From positions 27,088,752 to 27,152,751 of the forward strand of contig CM026421.1 in the NCBI GenBank assembly GCA_014871385.1: 64,000 nt of DNA. The letters run 5' to 3'. Under the pieces are notes generated by a model. It worked only from the letters and a program-made list of their open reading frames with translations. It did not search any database and was not told where the DNA came from. Origin of the DNA: Ceratodon purpureus (taxonomy: Eukaryota; Streptophyta; Bryopsida; Pseudoditrichales; Ditrichaceae). Of the stretch, positions 36,545 to 49,100 are shown piece after piece. The first letter of the stretch is position 1. The number at the start of each line of letters is the position of its first letter. The position numbers and the translations under genes are program-made.

Positions 36545-37660
36545 ATGGAAAGGGAGCAATTTGAGAGAGGACTCGAACCATGGTTTGCATATGAGATAGG
36601 ATTGCCGAATGGGGGACTCGATCCTAGTCGTGATTGCAACCACATAAACAATATGCAGTTGAAGAACATGTTCGGAGAGAGACACAAGAAGCAGGGTTAT
36701 TTCTATCGCGGTGCTAAATCTGACAACGTGAGGGCAAGGGCGGAAGAGTTGTACCCAGTGATATGGCAAACTGCCGAAGTTCCAAAGTCTCGCTATATTC
36801 CGGAGAGCTTTGCAAGAGCACTTGTATCGGAGGTTTGTCACGGTTATTGTATGAACTGGGCATTGTATGCAGCAGAGCGATGGAGAGGAAAGAAAAAGGA
36901 TAGTCAAGAGGTAGTCCAGCAAAAGTACAAGTACAAGGGAACACATTTAGAGAAGATGTATTACGCTCTAGCGCAAAAGAGAATAGAGAGTGAGATACAT
37001 TGTGGTGAGGGTGAAGCTTTGGCGCTACAAGCCGCACATCAGAGTGAAAACATAGAAGTTGGTGCCCCTGTAATTGTTCCACAGTATTCAACCAACGAAG
37101 CTCAGGAGAAATGTCAAGCTAAAGCAGTAGCCATGTTAAGGAAGATGTTGAGTCAGTCACAGGGTCTTTTGGCTAGTCAAGAGGCAAAAGGGGCACTACT
37201 TGAAAAGTGCGAGAACGAGGAGCTAGTAAAGGAGAACATCGAAGAAATGGCAGAGCTGAAGCTCGAAATCAGTAAACTAGAGGAACAAATTAAGAGCAAG
37301 GAAGAAGGCATGAAGATTGCCAAGGCTAAAAATGTGAAGGAGTAGAATGGCTTGGAGTTCAAAGGCGGAGAAGTCATTGCTAATGTTGACAGATTGAAAG
37401 CTACAGTCAAGAAGATGAAGGAGATATTGAAATTCCCAGTCAGCTTACATCCGAGCCCATACATTGAAGACATTGGAACTGGTATTGAAAGTGACCATAT
37501 TCTTATCAAGAACTGTGCAATGTGTAAAACTACTTTTCTGCTTTTGGATGTTGTAATAGCTCCTTGTAAATGCGCCTACCATCCATGGTGCGTGGCATCG
37601 CAAAACCGACTTGAAGGAAAATGTGCAAATCAGGTATGCGCAAAGAAGTTCACAAATTAA
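36545..37660 (+). CDS. Coiled-coil/zinc-cluster protein, left-arm copy, with internal UAG
   Basis: The ATG at 36545 opens 266 codons to a UAG at 37343-37345. The same frame continues for another 105 codons to 37660 and still looks like protein. N-terminal region: globular and basic, with Trp/Tyr/Cys. Residues ~205-265: coiled coil (ELKLEISKLEEQIKSKEEG). After the UAG: a Cys/His cluster (CAMC, CKCAYHPWC, two more Cys; 37514-37650), resembling a RING-variant or treble-clef zinc site. I do not recognise the family. The UAG suggests a broken gene or readthrough. The right arm has the same arrangement. Confidence 0.5.
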
Positions 37661-37832
37661 TGGAAGATAAGCTTCGGCTTTAGCAGCATTGAAGGTGATT
37701 TCAAACCAGATTACCATTTGTATTGTACCGTAAAATTGAACAAGTAGAACATGATGTAAATGATAAAGAATAGCCAATGAGAATTACAAATGCGCCTATG
37801 AATGATATGTAGGATAACGTAAAGTAGTTCTA

Positions 37833-38572
37833 GCGGGGGGAAGCACAATAAAGTGTACCACAAAAGTGCTTAGCTCATTGCCAATTTCAGCCCCTATCGC
37901 AAAGACTTAAAAAAGTGGCATCTTGGTTGTTAGTATGATGGGAAGAAGTTTAGGTATAGAAAATAGACTTGATTATCTAAAGTGTGGGAGAATATGGTAC
38001 AAATTTGCGTCTTCTACAATGCCGTACGAGAACCTTAAAGTTTGGCAAAGTGAATGCAGTCATTAGGAAAAGTGACCGTATTACATTGTAGTTTTGACAA
38101 AAATCACTTTTGACTTTGTGGGGCCCTTCGTTTGTACATTACGCTTGTAGAAATGATCCGGGTGGCCGTGTTTGCAATCCTAGATTGGCGAGAAGTACCG
38201 CAGGGACGTTTTTAAAACACTGTTTTCCGTGAAACTTTTTGTGAGGTTTTTTTCACCAAACATTGTTTTTTAAATTGGAAAAAAACATCCTCTAAAGACA
38301 ATAGAGGGCCCCAAATGAAGAAATTAAGACTTTGGAAAAGTTCATTTTCATGATTTAGAACTCGCGGTCAAATTAAGTTTCAATTGAAGATGTTTTTTTT
38401 ATGGAGATGCCTGTAAGATACCTTATGACATCTTAAAAAGTGACTAAAATGCTCAAAAACTACACCAAAATGCTCAAAATAAGCTTTGAGCTTTAAAAAA
38501 CAGCACACTTCATATTCACTTCTTAGTAATCACATATTGCACTTTGTGGTCCACTTTATTGTGCTCTCCCCC
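37833..38572. mobile_element. TA-flanked MITE, left-arm copy (740 bp)
   Basis: Ends are imperfect inverted repeats of about 38 bases built around GCACAATAAAGTG and ACCACAAA, preceded by a G-rich terminus. Both ends are bounded by TA (37831-37832 and 38573-38574), the target site of Tc1/mariner-type elements. No transposase. The interior is AT-rich. Confidence 0.7.
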
Positions 38573-39168
38573 TAGCATGAACATGGGTCACCTAAGCAAT
38601 TACGTTATAAATGATCTTGCTGAAGTCGCAGATCCTTACAACACAATGACTTCTATGGATGGAGGAGATCGAGCGAAGAAAAGGAAGCACCTTAATTCAG
38701 ACATCGGCGGCATCAATTTCCATCGCAAATCAACTACAACAAATTGCTCAAAGATCCAGAAAGAATAAAAGACGGTGAGAATACGTGACAGTCGACAACC
38801 AAGATGTTTGAATTTTTCATCCTGTAAATATAAGTACCATTCTTGAACAAAATTGCAGCTATAGTGTTCAATCAAAGTTCTTGAGGTCTCGTTTCACAAA
38901 CTTTCTGGTCATAGGAAACTTGTAGGGCACATGTTCTTGTATTGATTTCCTCAGATTGGATTCATAAGTCATGAGAATTCTTTCAAACGATAGTCTTGAT
39001 TTCAAGTAAAGGAGATTCCATTTTAGGCTATCTCAATATTCGATCATTAGCTTTTTAAGTGTGAATGGTCAACCTTGTATTTCTCGGAGAAGTGACTGGC
39101 CAATTATGTTTGGTGTTTTATAAGTCATTAGTGCGAGGTTTGTGGCAAATGTTGACTTTGCTTCAACT

Positions 39169-39250
39169 GGCTCTTTTAATAAGTTTTGATTGGATACTCT
39201 TGTACCAATGGCTCTTTTGATAAGTTTTGATCGGACTCTCTTATTCCAAC
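39169..39250. repeat. 41-bp tandem duplication, left arm
   Basis: Two units beginning GGCTCTTTTAATAAGTTTTG and GGCTCTTTTGATAAGTTTTG, 41 bases apart. Confidence 0.7.
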
Positions 39251-40260
39251 ACAGGAGAGTCATTGTTTTCATTCAAGCTTGTATAGGTCATGTGTAGGAT
39301 TGAGAAGATTGATACCAGTCATTCGACATGATTCACTTGTGCATCTCTAAATGAGGAACTACCAATTCGGCACAGAACTGCAAATACAACGTCAAATTTT
39401 AAAGATACATTAACAACTAAATTTCTCCAAAGTATTACAAAGTGGGCTCCATTATTGAACTTTGAGTAAATACGATTAGTTGGCTGAAAATCTAATGAAC
39501 TGCGAGAAAACAAATGTCCTATTATTAGATTTTGAGGGATATACTGAACTAAATAGCTATTACATATTATGTATTCCATACGATAATGGAGATGATTTTC
39601 AGACCATGACCATGATGGACATGAAACCATTAACATGATTGACATGTATCCATGACCATGATCGACAATGGACATGATGAAAACCAAAGACAATTTCAAA
39701 AACTGATTACTTGTGATCTATGCCGAACTGTATAAGAGTCCAAGGGGATTGCAAGATGAGTCCAAGTGGGAAGCGAGAAGCAAGCTAAATCTGTGCCGAA
39801 CGTGATACTTCTTTGAATTTGATTCTAGGAATGAAATTTAACAGTTCGGACTCTCAAAGGGCTCTCTTCCAAAATACGATCGAGCGAGACCATGTCGTCA
39901 TTCTGTACAGAACAGGGAAATAAAGCCTACCTTTACACTATGATGGTACCAATGTTCTCGACAAAGTATTCCAATTTACAGACCAGTATAAATGCACCGT
40001 TCGTGCAGAACAGGTAATATCGGTGAGACCTACAACACTATTATTAGACTCATATTTGGAACAAAAGTTAAACGTTCTATTAACATTGCAAATGCTTTGA
40101 AGTCAATTTAGTTAATTGTGTAATTAGAGATTTAATATTACAATTATCATAAATAAATGAAGTAGTTATTACATGATTCACATTATATGTACTTATTTCA
40201 TATTAAATACATAGTATTCTTCATATGTACTTATATGATTTTATCTACCAATACATATGT

Positions 40261-40263
<3 letters not shown>

Positions 40264-40322
<59 letters not shown>
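40264..40322. repeat. (TA)n microsatellite, left arm
   Basis: Alternating TA of about 58 bases in a wider AT-rich zone (about 40100-42200) with further TA runs near 40600 and 41744-41776. No gene is visible between 38580 and 42470. Confidence 0.9.
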
Positions 40323-40330
<8 letters not shown>

Positions 40331-41741
40331 AATAGATATACATATATATGTATATAATTGTATTATAATATAAATCACAATATTGAATAAGTATCTATGC
40401 ACGGAATACAATTTTATATCTTCATAATAAAAAATATACGTACATATATGTGTATGTATATAATTCATACACAGATATACAATATTATATATACATATAC
40501 ATACTTATATGTTATTCTTATATTATAAATATGTTATTTACTTATATAATATGCATATAAATAAAATTTATATATACATAGTATACATACTTGATATACA
40601 TATATATATATATATATATACACACTAAGAATAGTAAATAGTTTAAGAATAAAAACTTAAGAATATAGGTTCAGTGTGAGCATAGCAAAAGGTGCACCCC
40701 TTGAGAAAGGGCGTATCCCTTAATAATTTAACTATATTCCCTTCTTCCTCAAGGTGTTAATCACCACATGATGTATAATGTGTGTCCCAACTTGGAAAGC
40801 TAGTTTTGTAATGAATTTATGTTGATTCTTTAAATTTGCACATAGAGATTGTGCGGAAACTTATATGTGTGTATGTTGTTGATTCAATGCTTCAAACATT
40901 GGCTTCAGAAAAGTGATGTTTGGCATTATTAAAAGTGAAAATTAAATAGTTCTTAATGGAGAATTAAGGAAATACCTTAATTGTGTGGAGTGTTTATTGC
41001 AATTGTGATAAAGATTGTAATTTGAGAAGTAGTTGTAAGTACTTGAGCTTTATGTGTGGATAAAGAAGTGCTTAGAACTTGAGTGAATTAAGATCTCAAA
41101 GAAGAGTTGAATGAATTGATGCATTGTGAGAATTGAATGAGATCAAGAAGTTATAAATGGAATTGATGAGTGCATAATGCATACATATAGTGCATTGGTG
41201 TTAGAAGCCTTAAGTTGATGGTATCTTAAAAATAGAATATACTAACTTAAGTGATCTTTTAAGTGCAAGGAAAGATTGCTTGGAGTATGAAGATTGGAGC
41301 ACAATAATTGCTTGAGGTAATTAGTGCTTTAATAATTTAATTTAATCAATGAACAAGCAATGAGTGATGGAGAGAACTACATGGAGGAGCTCCATGACCA
41401 AGATGGTAAGGATAAAAGACAACTTGTGAGGTTGTGAGATCCCTTAGACTTATCCCAGATTCCCACCCAAACCTTAAAACTTATTTGGCATAGTGTCACA
41501 CAAACTCCGAGATAAGAGTTAATCTTAAGACATTTATCCTTAAAACCTTCATTTTCCTACTCAAATCATAGACATTTACCAAACTTAGACGATTTTGACC
41601 CTTCCGTAGTGCAAACTTGCAATTATATTGGGTTTTGGTGTTGTTTGAGCAAAATTCCACCTTACAATAATGTTGTAGATATATTTATATATAGACAATA
41701 TATTATAATGTATACTATATATTTGTATAATATACATTTTT

Positions 41742-41779
<38 letters not shown>

Positions 41780-42469
41780 ACTATATAATTTATAATATAT
41801 ATGTATAATGTTTTTGAATATATATGTATATATATTTATGTTTATATATATTAATATATTAATATATTACTTTATGTTTATAATATACTATTGATAAATA
41901 TTTAAGTTGAATATTAAATAGGTTCACATATAATGTGTGCACATTTGTATAATGCATAAATAGATGTACGGATTTACTGCACGTTTATATATGCATATAT
42001 TGTTTTTATACATATTAAGGATCGTACATACATATGTAGACAACAACGTATTTATATATTTGTATTCATACATATATACATATTTACATGTGCGTAGGAA
42101 AGTTGCATCTATCAAAGAGGATTGTGGAGATAGAATGGATGCAACTTAATAATTGACTATATGAGTATTGACAAAGAATAACTATATAATACTATAACTA
42201 GTAATGTAAACTATCTGGGGAATTGAAGAATGTTGTATTATAGGCTTTGGCTACGAAGTTATTGAGCTAGGATCTCATAATTTTGAAAAATATTGATCAT
42301 TGGATTTGAGAGCTCTATATCCGGATGCAATTGCCTCATTGTCTATGTACTTGGTATTTGTTGATGAGAGCGACGTTGGGACTGGATTAGTGGGGAGTCT
42401 AGATTTGCATACATCGTTGCAAGAGCAACATCTGCTTGGAGAAGGAAATAAGCAGGGTTGTTCAAATAG

Positions 42470-43275
42470 ACGTCCAACCAGGCTTCGGACGTCCGGACAT
42501 CCGACCCGGTCACCCGGACGTACCCCGTCCCGGACGTGGCGTCTCCAACGCTCGAGAATTACGTCGCGGTAATAATTTTGCAACCCCGGGGGGTAAAAAC
42601 ATCTCCCAACCATCCGATCGGCCGATCCCGCCACCGCACCCCATCTCGGCTGTCGGATCGCGGGAACGGCCGCACCTCGATCCGACGGCCACGATGCGGC
42701 CGTTTTGGCTCATCGCGGGCCGTCGGATGTGGGCGGCCCGCCTCGGCCGTCCGATCGCGCGGCCGTCGCCGTGGCCAACCGCGGGGACAGCCACAGGGAC
42801 GGCCGCAGGATCCGACGGCCCGGATCGTTCCCGCCGCGGGCCATCGGCGACCGCCCAATCGCCGCGGCCGACCGCGGGCCGTCAGATCCTGCGGCCGTCC
42901 CCGTGGCCGTCCCCGCGGTCGGCCACGGCGACGGCCGCGAGATTCGACGGCCCGGGGCCGCCATGGTCGGCATGGGAGGGCCGTCAGATCGGGCGGCCAT
43001 CTCCGCGGTCGGCCACGGGGACGGCCCTGGGATCCGACGGCCCGCGGCCGGCATCGTCGGTGGCGGAGGGCCGTCCGACCGGACGGCCGTCCGCGTGGCC
43101 GAAGGCGGGGAGACGCAGACGTCTGCGTGGCCGACCGAGTGGAGACGCGGCCGACCGCGGAGACGACCCGTTGGGCGACGGCCATGCGGCGTCATTGCCC
43201 GACGCGGCCGTCCGATCGGACGGCGGCGCCTTTGGGCGGAGTCGCGCTTGATCCGACGGCCACGGGGGCCGTAGA
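42470..43275. promoter_or_regulatory. Extreme GC-rich GACGGCC-repeat block, left arm
   Basis: About 800 bases of very high GC, dominated by variants of GGACGGCCG and its complement CGGCCGTCC, in an AT-rich setting. The edges are abrupt. It ends just before a TATA box and the pseudokinase gene. Similar shorter blocks occur at 46560-46700 and 49620-49740. Long ORFs in five frames are a by-product of the lack of AT-rich stop codons. Possible roles: promoter, CpG island or a captured repeat. Confidence 0.6.
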
Positions 43276-43277
43276 TC

Positions 43278-43285
43278 TATATAAG
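43278..43285 (+). promoter_or_regulatory. TATA box of the left pseudokinase gene
   Basis: TATATAAG lies directly after the GC-rich block and 265 bases before the first ATG (43550). The following pyrimidine-rich stretch suits a transcription start. Confidence 0.5.
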
Positions 43286-43549
43286 GGGAAGCTGCCTCTT
43301 CATTTTTTACCTTTTTTCTCCCATTTCGCGTGAGGCCGATTGCTATCGGTGGGGGATTCGTTCCTTCTCCGTTGGTTGTTCTCACCGGGAGGAAAGGGGT
43401 CTTTTATCTGGGGGGGGGACTTTTCGAATTTTTAAACGGTTTTTTTCAAAACCTTTTGGATTTGTGTTGCACCGATTAATCTTTGTGGGAATTGAGGGTT
43501 TATTTGGAGTTGTGTATTCAATTCCTTGAAGCCTTGAAGGCTTTCCACG

Positions 43550-44912
43550 ATGCCGAAGAACAAGAAGCAGAAGAATGTGGGGGAATGGGCGGACAAATAC
43601 GATGACAAACCGACCTAATTACGTTGCAAGGATTATATTACGGCATTCATCGTGGATTTTTACGAGCGGAACACCCTTGTTTCATTGAACAGTTGTTACG
43701 TTTGGTATGAGGAAGATGGGCCCAAGAAATTCAAGTCAGAGATGGAGCAAAAGATTATGGATCGTTTGATGCATCCGCAATGGGATTCGGAGAGACAGAA
43801 GCCCGGTTACCTTCATTTCGTGTTACAGCATGCACATGATGCGTTATGGAATGCTCGTGACATTGTGTCTAAGTATGCAAGGGAGCAAAGGGGGGGGAGT
43901 CGAGGCCTTCAAGGATATTGTTTCAAAGGCAGATTGCTTCCAGAGACTAATGGCGCCCCTGAGCTCAAGAAAGCATCGACGGATGTCTATTAAATGGTGG
44001 AATTCTCCAATTGGGATGGAGAGGGCGGCCGACTTACGTAGACGGCATTTGACTATCTTGTCAGACTACGCAATTTTCTATTACTTGGACAAGGAAGTTT
44101 AGAGAGGTGGTTATGCTACCATACGTAGGGTTTGTATCGAGGAAAACCCGGAAATCCCACCATTCTGGGAGTTTGCTGAGAAACGGCCGCTCAATTGGTC
44201 TATGAGGCCGGATTTGGCACGTGTGGACCACAACAACGAATCTCTTGCAATAAGGATTCCCCATCTTGGTGTCATCCGCTTCATGGCCATTCATCAGAAG
44301 GAACATGTCAGATTCATGTACTGGTGGAACGGTGGGACCCTTCGAGCCATGCTACAGAGGGACAATGAGGCCCCGGATGACCTCGACATCCACCACATCT
44401 TCAATAGGAATCCAGAGGACAGTGTGATTCTAGGAAGGCATCTCCAACTTTTCCGAAGTAAGCGTACAGAGCTTGCTTGGGCATTGTGTAACATCATAGA
44501 TGTTGTGCACAAATACGGTTACCTCCACAATGACTTGTCACCGGACAACATCCTACTTCACTTTTCGAAAGATGAGTCCAAGATCTACATCGGGGTTTGT
44601 GATTGGGGTTTGATGACGAAGATAGAGGAGAACAGAAGGTCGCCTTGGGTTTTTGAGAGTGTCCATCAGATGGAGGAGACTATGATGAGGCGATACTGGG
44701 TGGATCCTCGCGTGGTATACGTACACAAGGAAAGCCAAGATATTAAAATCATTCCAGATTTGACGGCTGCATCGGAGGATTTTGCAACCGCAAAGATTGC
44801 GGCAAAGATCAACGGCGGCAACATGTGCACGGCATACCACGAAGCGGAGCCAGTAGAAACACGCCATTTTGAGAGGATTGGAGACATTAGGAGAAAAATG
44901 AGCTCAAAATAA
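43550..44912 (+). pseudogene. Protein-kinase-like gene, disabled, left-arm copy
   Basis: Starts MPKNKKQKN with a Lys-rich tail, then UAA after 22 codons. The same frame resumes (DFYERNTLVSLNSCYVWYEE...) to an 8-G run at 43890-43897, where the frame changes, followed by a UAG at 44100-44102 and a long open stretch to 44912. The last part is kinase-like: GGYATIRRV (glycine-loop-like), a hinge-like WWNGGTLRAML, catalytic loop HNDLSPDN (44526 on) and CDWG in place of DFG (44601-44609). The Lys of the ATP site is not clear, so even a repaired protein would probably be a weak or pseudo kinase. The C-terminus reads into the neighbouring MITE. I do not recognise the wider family. Confidence 0.65.
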
Positions 44913-45284
44913 GGCCGTGTAAGCCTGCCCTTTCTAGGTGAACTCCCTACTTTGGGCACCTCTGCCGCTGGCAGCGGATGCCAGAGTTGCTGCCCGCACA
45001 GAACTGCGTGGCGCACTCACAACAAAGGTCCTCGGAATATTAGGTGAGACATGAATGCCTCGGCTCGGGCTTTGGTCCCAAGTGGGCAGGTTGTGTCAGC
45101 CCGACACTGTAGATGTGCTCTCCACACGCCTCGCTCGGAGGTCATTGGTTCGAGCCCCCGTGGCGGTTGCTGGCACCACGGTGGCACCTCACATGCCACG
45201 TCAAAAAGTACGCGGGCAGCGCCTGTTTTTTTCTCTCACGTGCCGCTTACACGGCCTTTTTGTGACCCAATTTTTCTCCTAATG
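44885..45284. mobile_element. ~400-bp MITE-like element with 40-bp TIRs, left arm
   Basis: The ends 44885-44924 and 45245-45284 are inverted repeats of 40 bases at roughly 80 percent identity, sharing CATTAGGAGAAAAA and AAGGCCGTGTAAGC. The interior has a tRNA-like B-box (GGTTCGAGCCCC near 45160) and a GTGTCAGCCCGACAC stretch, so a SINE may be nested. The left repeat supplies the last codons of the pseudokinase frame. Confidence 0.6.
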
Positions 45285-46134
45285 CCTTGCTACAATTTTC
45301 GAAAGTTATCTTCATAGAGTTTGCCAAAACAACAGAGGAACGGTGGGTGGACTCGGACATCTTAATAACCGTTTCAGAGATACACACAACTGGCCCACTC
45401 CCTACGAGCACTATCGCGTGGGGTACTGATATGGAGAGGCATATCTACCTTTCCGAATTTCTATAATTTCATAATGTTTTTTTTCTTACCGGATAGCGGG
45501 CATAGCTCTTAGTAGTGAATAGTTATATTTAGATTCTAAATTATGATGAGATGTTGGAATCTCAATTTTTGTACATTGGTCAATATTTTGTTTATAAAGT
45601 ATATTTGCATTTGGTTCAAATCTGGTCTTGTGTACTGAGATTGGTCTGTTTTCGTCTCTCGTACTCTCTGGAAAAAGGATTTGCTCCACAGATCCAGCTA
45701 AAACTCGATAGTCTCAATTCTAATTATGAAAATGATGTGATGTGTGAATTGTAACCAATATGCTTTGTAGTATGTACGTTTTAGTCTTAGAATTATTGGC
45801 AAATGTATACTAAACTTCTTTTTGTGAAGACGAAACCGAGGGCCGCATAACATGATTGCTCATAATCCCCGGTACAAACAAATAGCTTAAATATAAATAT
45901 GCATCCCTCGAAAAGGATCATTCACGATATTCTTATTAATTTAGTAAAAAATATATTTGAAAATTATTGTGCGTACATGTCTTGAGATTCTGAATATTCA
46001 ACTGGTCGTAACCCATGTCAATGGTAAGTTGTCATTTAAAAAATAGTGATATTGATAACAAAGTGCAGTTAGAAGACCATCAAGAGAAGATTAAAAAGAC
46101 AAATTCATTTAAAATGTCAAGACAACTACAATAT
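45285..46134. other. Inner end of the left arm, no gene
   Basis: AT-rich sequence with short frames only. It ends at the arm/spacer junction. Confidence 0.4.
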
Positions 46135-49100
46135 AGAAGACAACACAACTACACTCTATTCCACTAATTCTATCTATTCTATTTGCAATATGTGGCACGT
46201 GCCAATTTTCTTAAGTCCGTACATCTTAAACCTCCACCTAGAAAACTACAAACTACGTACACACTATGCTTGCATCTGTAACTTTACGCTGTAAATTTGT
46301 AATATGCGATGTCCACATTAAAGACTCGGTACGCTCCGATGCTGTAGAAAGTACTACCATGCACCCCATTCTAATAGTCTCCCCTCCACCCTAATCCATT
46401 GTAGTCATATGGATGATAACAGTTCCCATCATTGGGGAGTTCGCTTGGACCTCCCCGATCGTAAATAACGAATACAGAAAATTCAAAATCTTCCCCCCCC
46501 CCCCCTCCCCCCACAATAAAAATGGACCCCCATCTCCTTACCCCCTAGGACCAACAAGCTTCTTCTCGCCGAGGGGACGGCAGCGGAGACGGCCCCATCG
46601 GCGACGGCCCGCGGCCGTCTCTGCTACGACGACCGTTCGATCATGGCCGTGGTGGAGGGGCCGTCCCCGCAGACGGCCCCTCGCGGAGACGGCCCACGGC
46701 CGCGGGAAACTTTCCCCCTCCCTTTTTAAAAAAAATAATTTTGAAAAACATATATTGCTACAACTTTTGAGCACATATTAAACTAAAACTGTTTATTTCT
46801 TTAATCAATTAAAATCAGAATAGCAGTTAATGTTAACATGAATTTAAAGACTTCATGGTATGCAAACCATCGAAATTCTTCAATGAGTCATTATTCCGTA
46901 CACTCCCACGAACTTAATGTATGTGTCATTTATTGGAATCATTTGTTTTGTTATTTTTTTCCATATATTTCATACTGTCTTCCATCCCACTCCAGAAGTT
47001 CTCTGCTAAAATCCAACTCAATTAGACACGTTTTAGAATTTTTAATCTTAATAGTCCTCCATCTTCATATTCTCTGCTTTGATTCGTTTTTTTTTTTAAA
47101 ACAAAAGTACTTCTACTTCTCTTTCACTAAACCACTACATATTCTCAATTTAATTCGGGATACCATCTCTTTATGTATTTTTACATTCCTCCCTCTCTAC
47201 AATTATCACTCTCAAACCTGTTTTTCATTTACTTATTCTTTATTTTCCTCTATGTTTTTCCCCCTCTATGTTATGCCCTTTTTTTATACGTGTAATTCGT
47301 CTACTCTACCACTGTAAGTTGTAACCCTTGAAGTTCCTGAAATGTTAATGTTGAATCTCTTTCTTTTATTTCATTTCGAACGTTCCTATTTCAATTTATT
47401 TCCTCCATGACCCATGTTAAATTATATTTTACTAATTCAAGCACTCTTCTACCATACCCGTTCTCCATGTACTGAAATTCCTTAGATCTTGAATATGTAT
47501 TTATATTTGGTTCTTTCACATGCTCCTCCATCATTTGGTCATTGTTTCATTGTAAATCTCTACATCTGCCACTCTTTCAATATACCCCTTCAATTACATA
47601 TAAAATTCAAACCCTCAAGCAACCACTCTTTATTTTGGTATTTCAACATTCCTTTACAATTTGTTGCACTCCTCCATTTGTTAAATTTTATACATCCCAT
47701 CGCACAACTCTATTACCCTACTCCTTTAGTTTTTACTGACTACTGTACCCCTCTTTCATATATATGTTTTAAACTTCCCATGTATCACTACGTCATGGCC
47801 GTTGTCTATTTATTTTAATAATTATAATTTCGCTAATTTCCCTCTCTACCTCTACTTTTTTCTTATAATATTTCGATGGTTCACTCATTTGTTTACTTAT
47901 GAATATACTTCTACTTCACAGTCTCTCCCATTGTAGCGAAATATAATTTTTTAATATTACTCCCGTCGTCATTATAGTTCTAATATTCATATCCATCCTC
48001 AACCTTCTTATTCTCTGTCTTGTTGATTAATTGAATTACTTACTATTTTGAAACAATACCACCCCACCAAACATTTTTCATCAGTATTCTTAGTATCTTA
48101 ATAATATACTTATTTCTAAAATTATGTTCCATCACTAAACGTTCTCGTGTAATAATTTTATTTCCATACTTGTAGTTCCAAGTATTTCACGCCGTACCTC
48201 TTCGATTTTTCCTTGGTACACTATATGTCTCTATGAATGCTCGTATTTGTTTAATTTTGTCATTGTGTACTAGTATGTGATTACTTTTGTATGTATATAC
48301 TATACAAGTTGGAATCCAATTTTATAATTCTATTTACGTTTGAGTGTATATGTAAAAACATATATTCCAATAGTATATACTATAAATGTCTTTTTTAATT
48401 GATTTATTTTATTTCATATAAGTTATAACTCAATTCGGGATGTGAGAAACTAGAATTGTTTATAAAAACAATGATTTCAATTTTATTCGTTCCCAAATTT
48501 CCATTATTCAATGACAATTGAATGTTTTATTTTATTTTATTTTTTTATTATTATCCCTCTTTCATCTCATAATCAGAACTACTATTTCTGTTTTTTTAAT
48601 ATTATCAAAATACTAGGGTATGGGAGTTTGTAAAATAAAAGACATAAAAGTGCAAGAAGAGTTTTTTATATTACATATAACTCTAAACTGGGCGTGAGAA
48701 ATTAGAATTGGTTATAAAAACAATGAATTGAGTTTTATTCCTCCCCAAATTTCCATTATTCCAAGACAATTGAATGTTTTTTTATTTTTAATTTATTATT
48801 ATCTCCATTTTATCTCATAATCTAAACTACTATTTATGTTTTTTTTTTTTTTTTTTTTTTAATCAAAATACTAAAGTACGGGAGTATGTAAAATTAAAGA
48901 AATAAAAGTGCGAGAATACATTCCATAAAAAATAAGAGTTAAAGAATCTATATAAGTTTTTTAATTGTGTACCACTAATTGCGAAGAAACTCGAAATATT
49001 TTTCTAAGAGATTTATGAAACCGGTAAAATATAAATGCAAATCTCTTAACTATGTAAACATAGTTTGTACTGCAAGAAAAAACAAGTGTGTACATGAATT

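Larger units (their letters stand above)
35985..46134 (+). repeat. Left arm of a giant inverted repeat (10.15 kb)
   Basis: It is the reverse complement of 53843-64000 at nearly every position checked. The coordinate sum runs from 99985 (outer) to 99977 (inner), so net indels are only a few bases. Differences noticed: one base near 37408 (Lys to Glu in a reading frame), 5 extra bases in the right arm near 60316, TA-run length (about 4 bases), one G near 43143 and one base near 43034. The inner edge is at 46134, after the shared AGACAACTACAATAT. Confidence 0.9.

Noticed and set aside
42436-43333. Several overlapping 130-300-codon ORFs in the GC-rich blocks of both arms
   Set aside because: They occur in five or more frames at once, are Arg/Pro/Gly low complexity and change length with a one-base difference between arms. 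This is expected from GC-rich DNA lacking stop codons.
46838-47818. ORFs of 159 and 109 codons in the spacer
   Set aside because: T/C-rich composition gives Phe/Ser/Leu/Tyr-rich frames with no domain and no start context.
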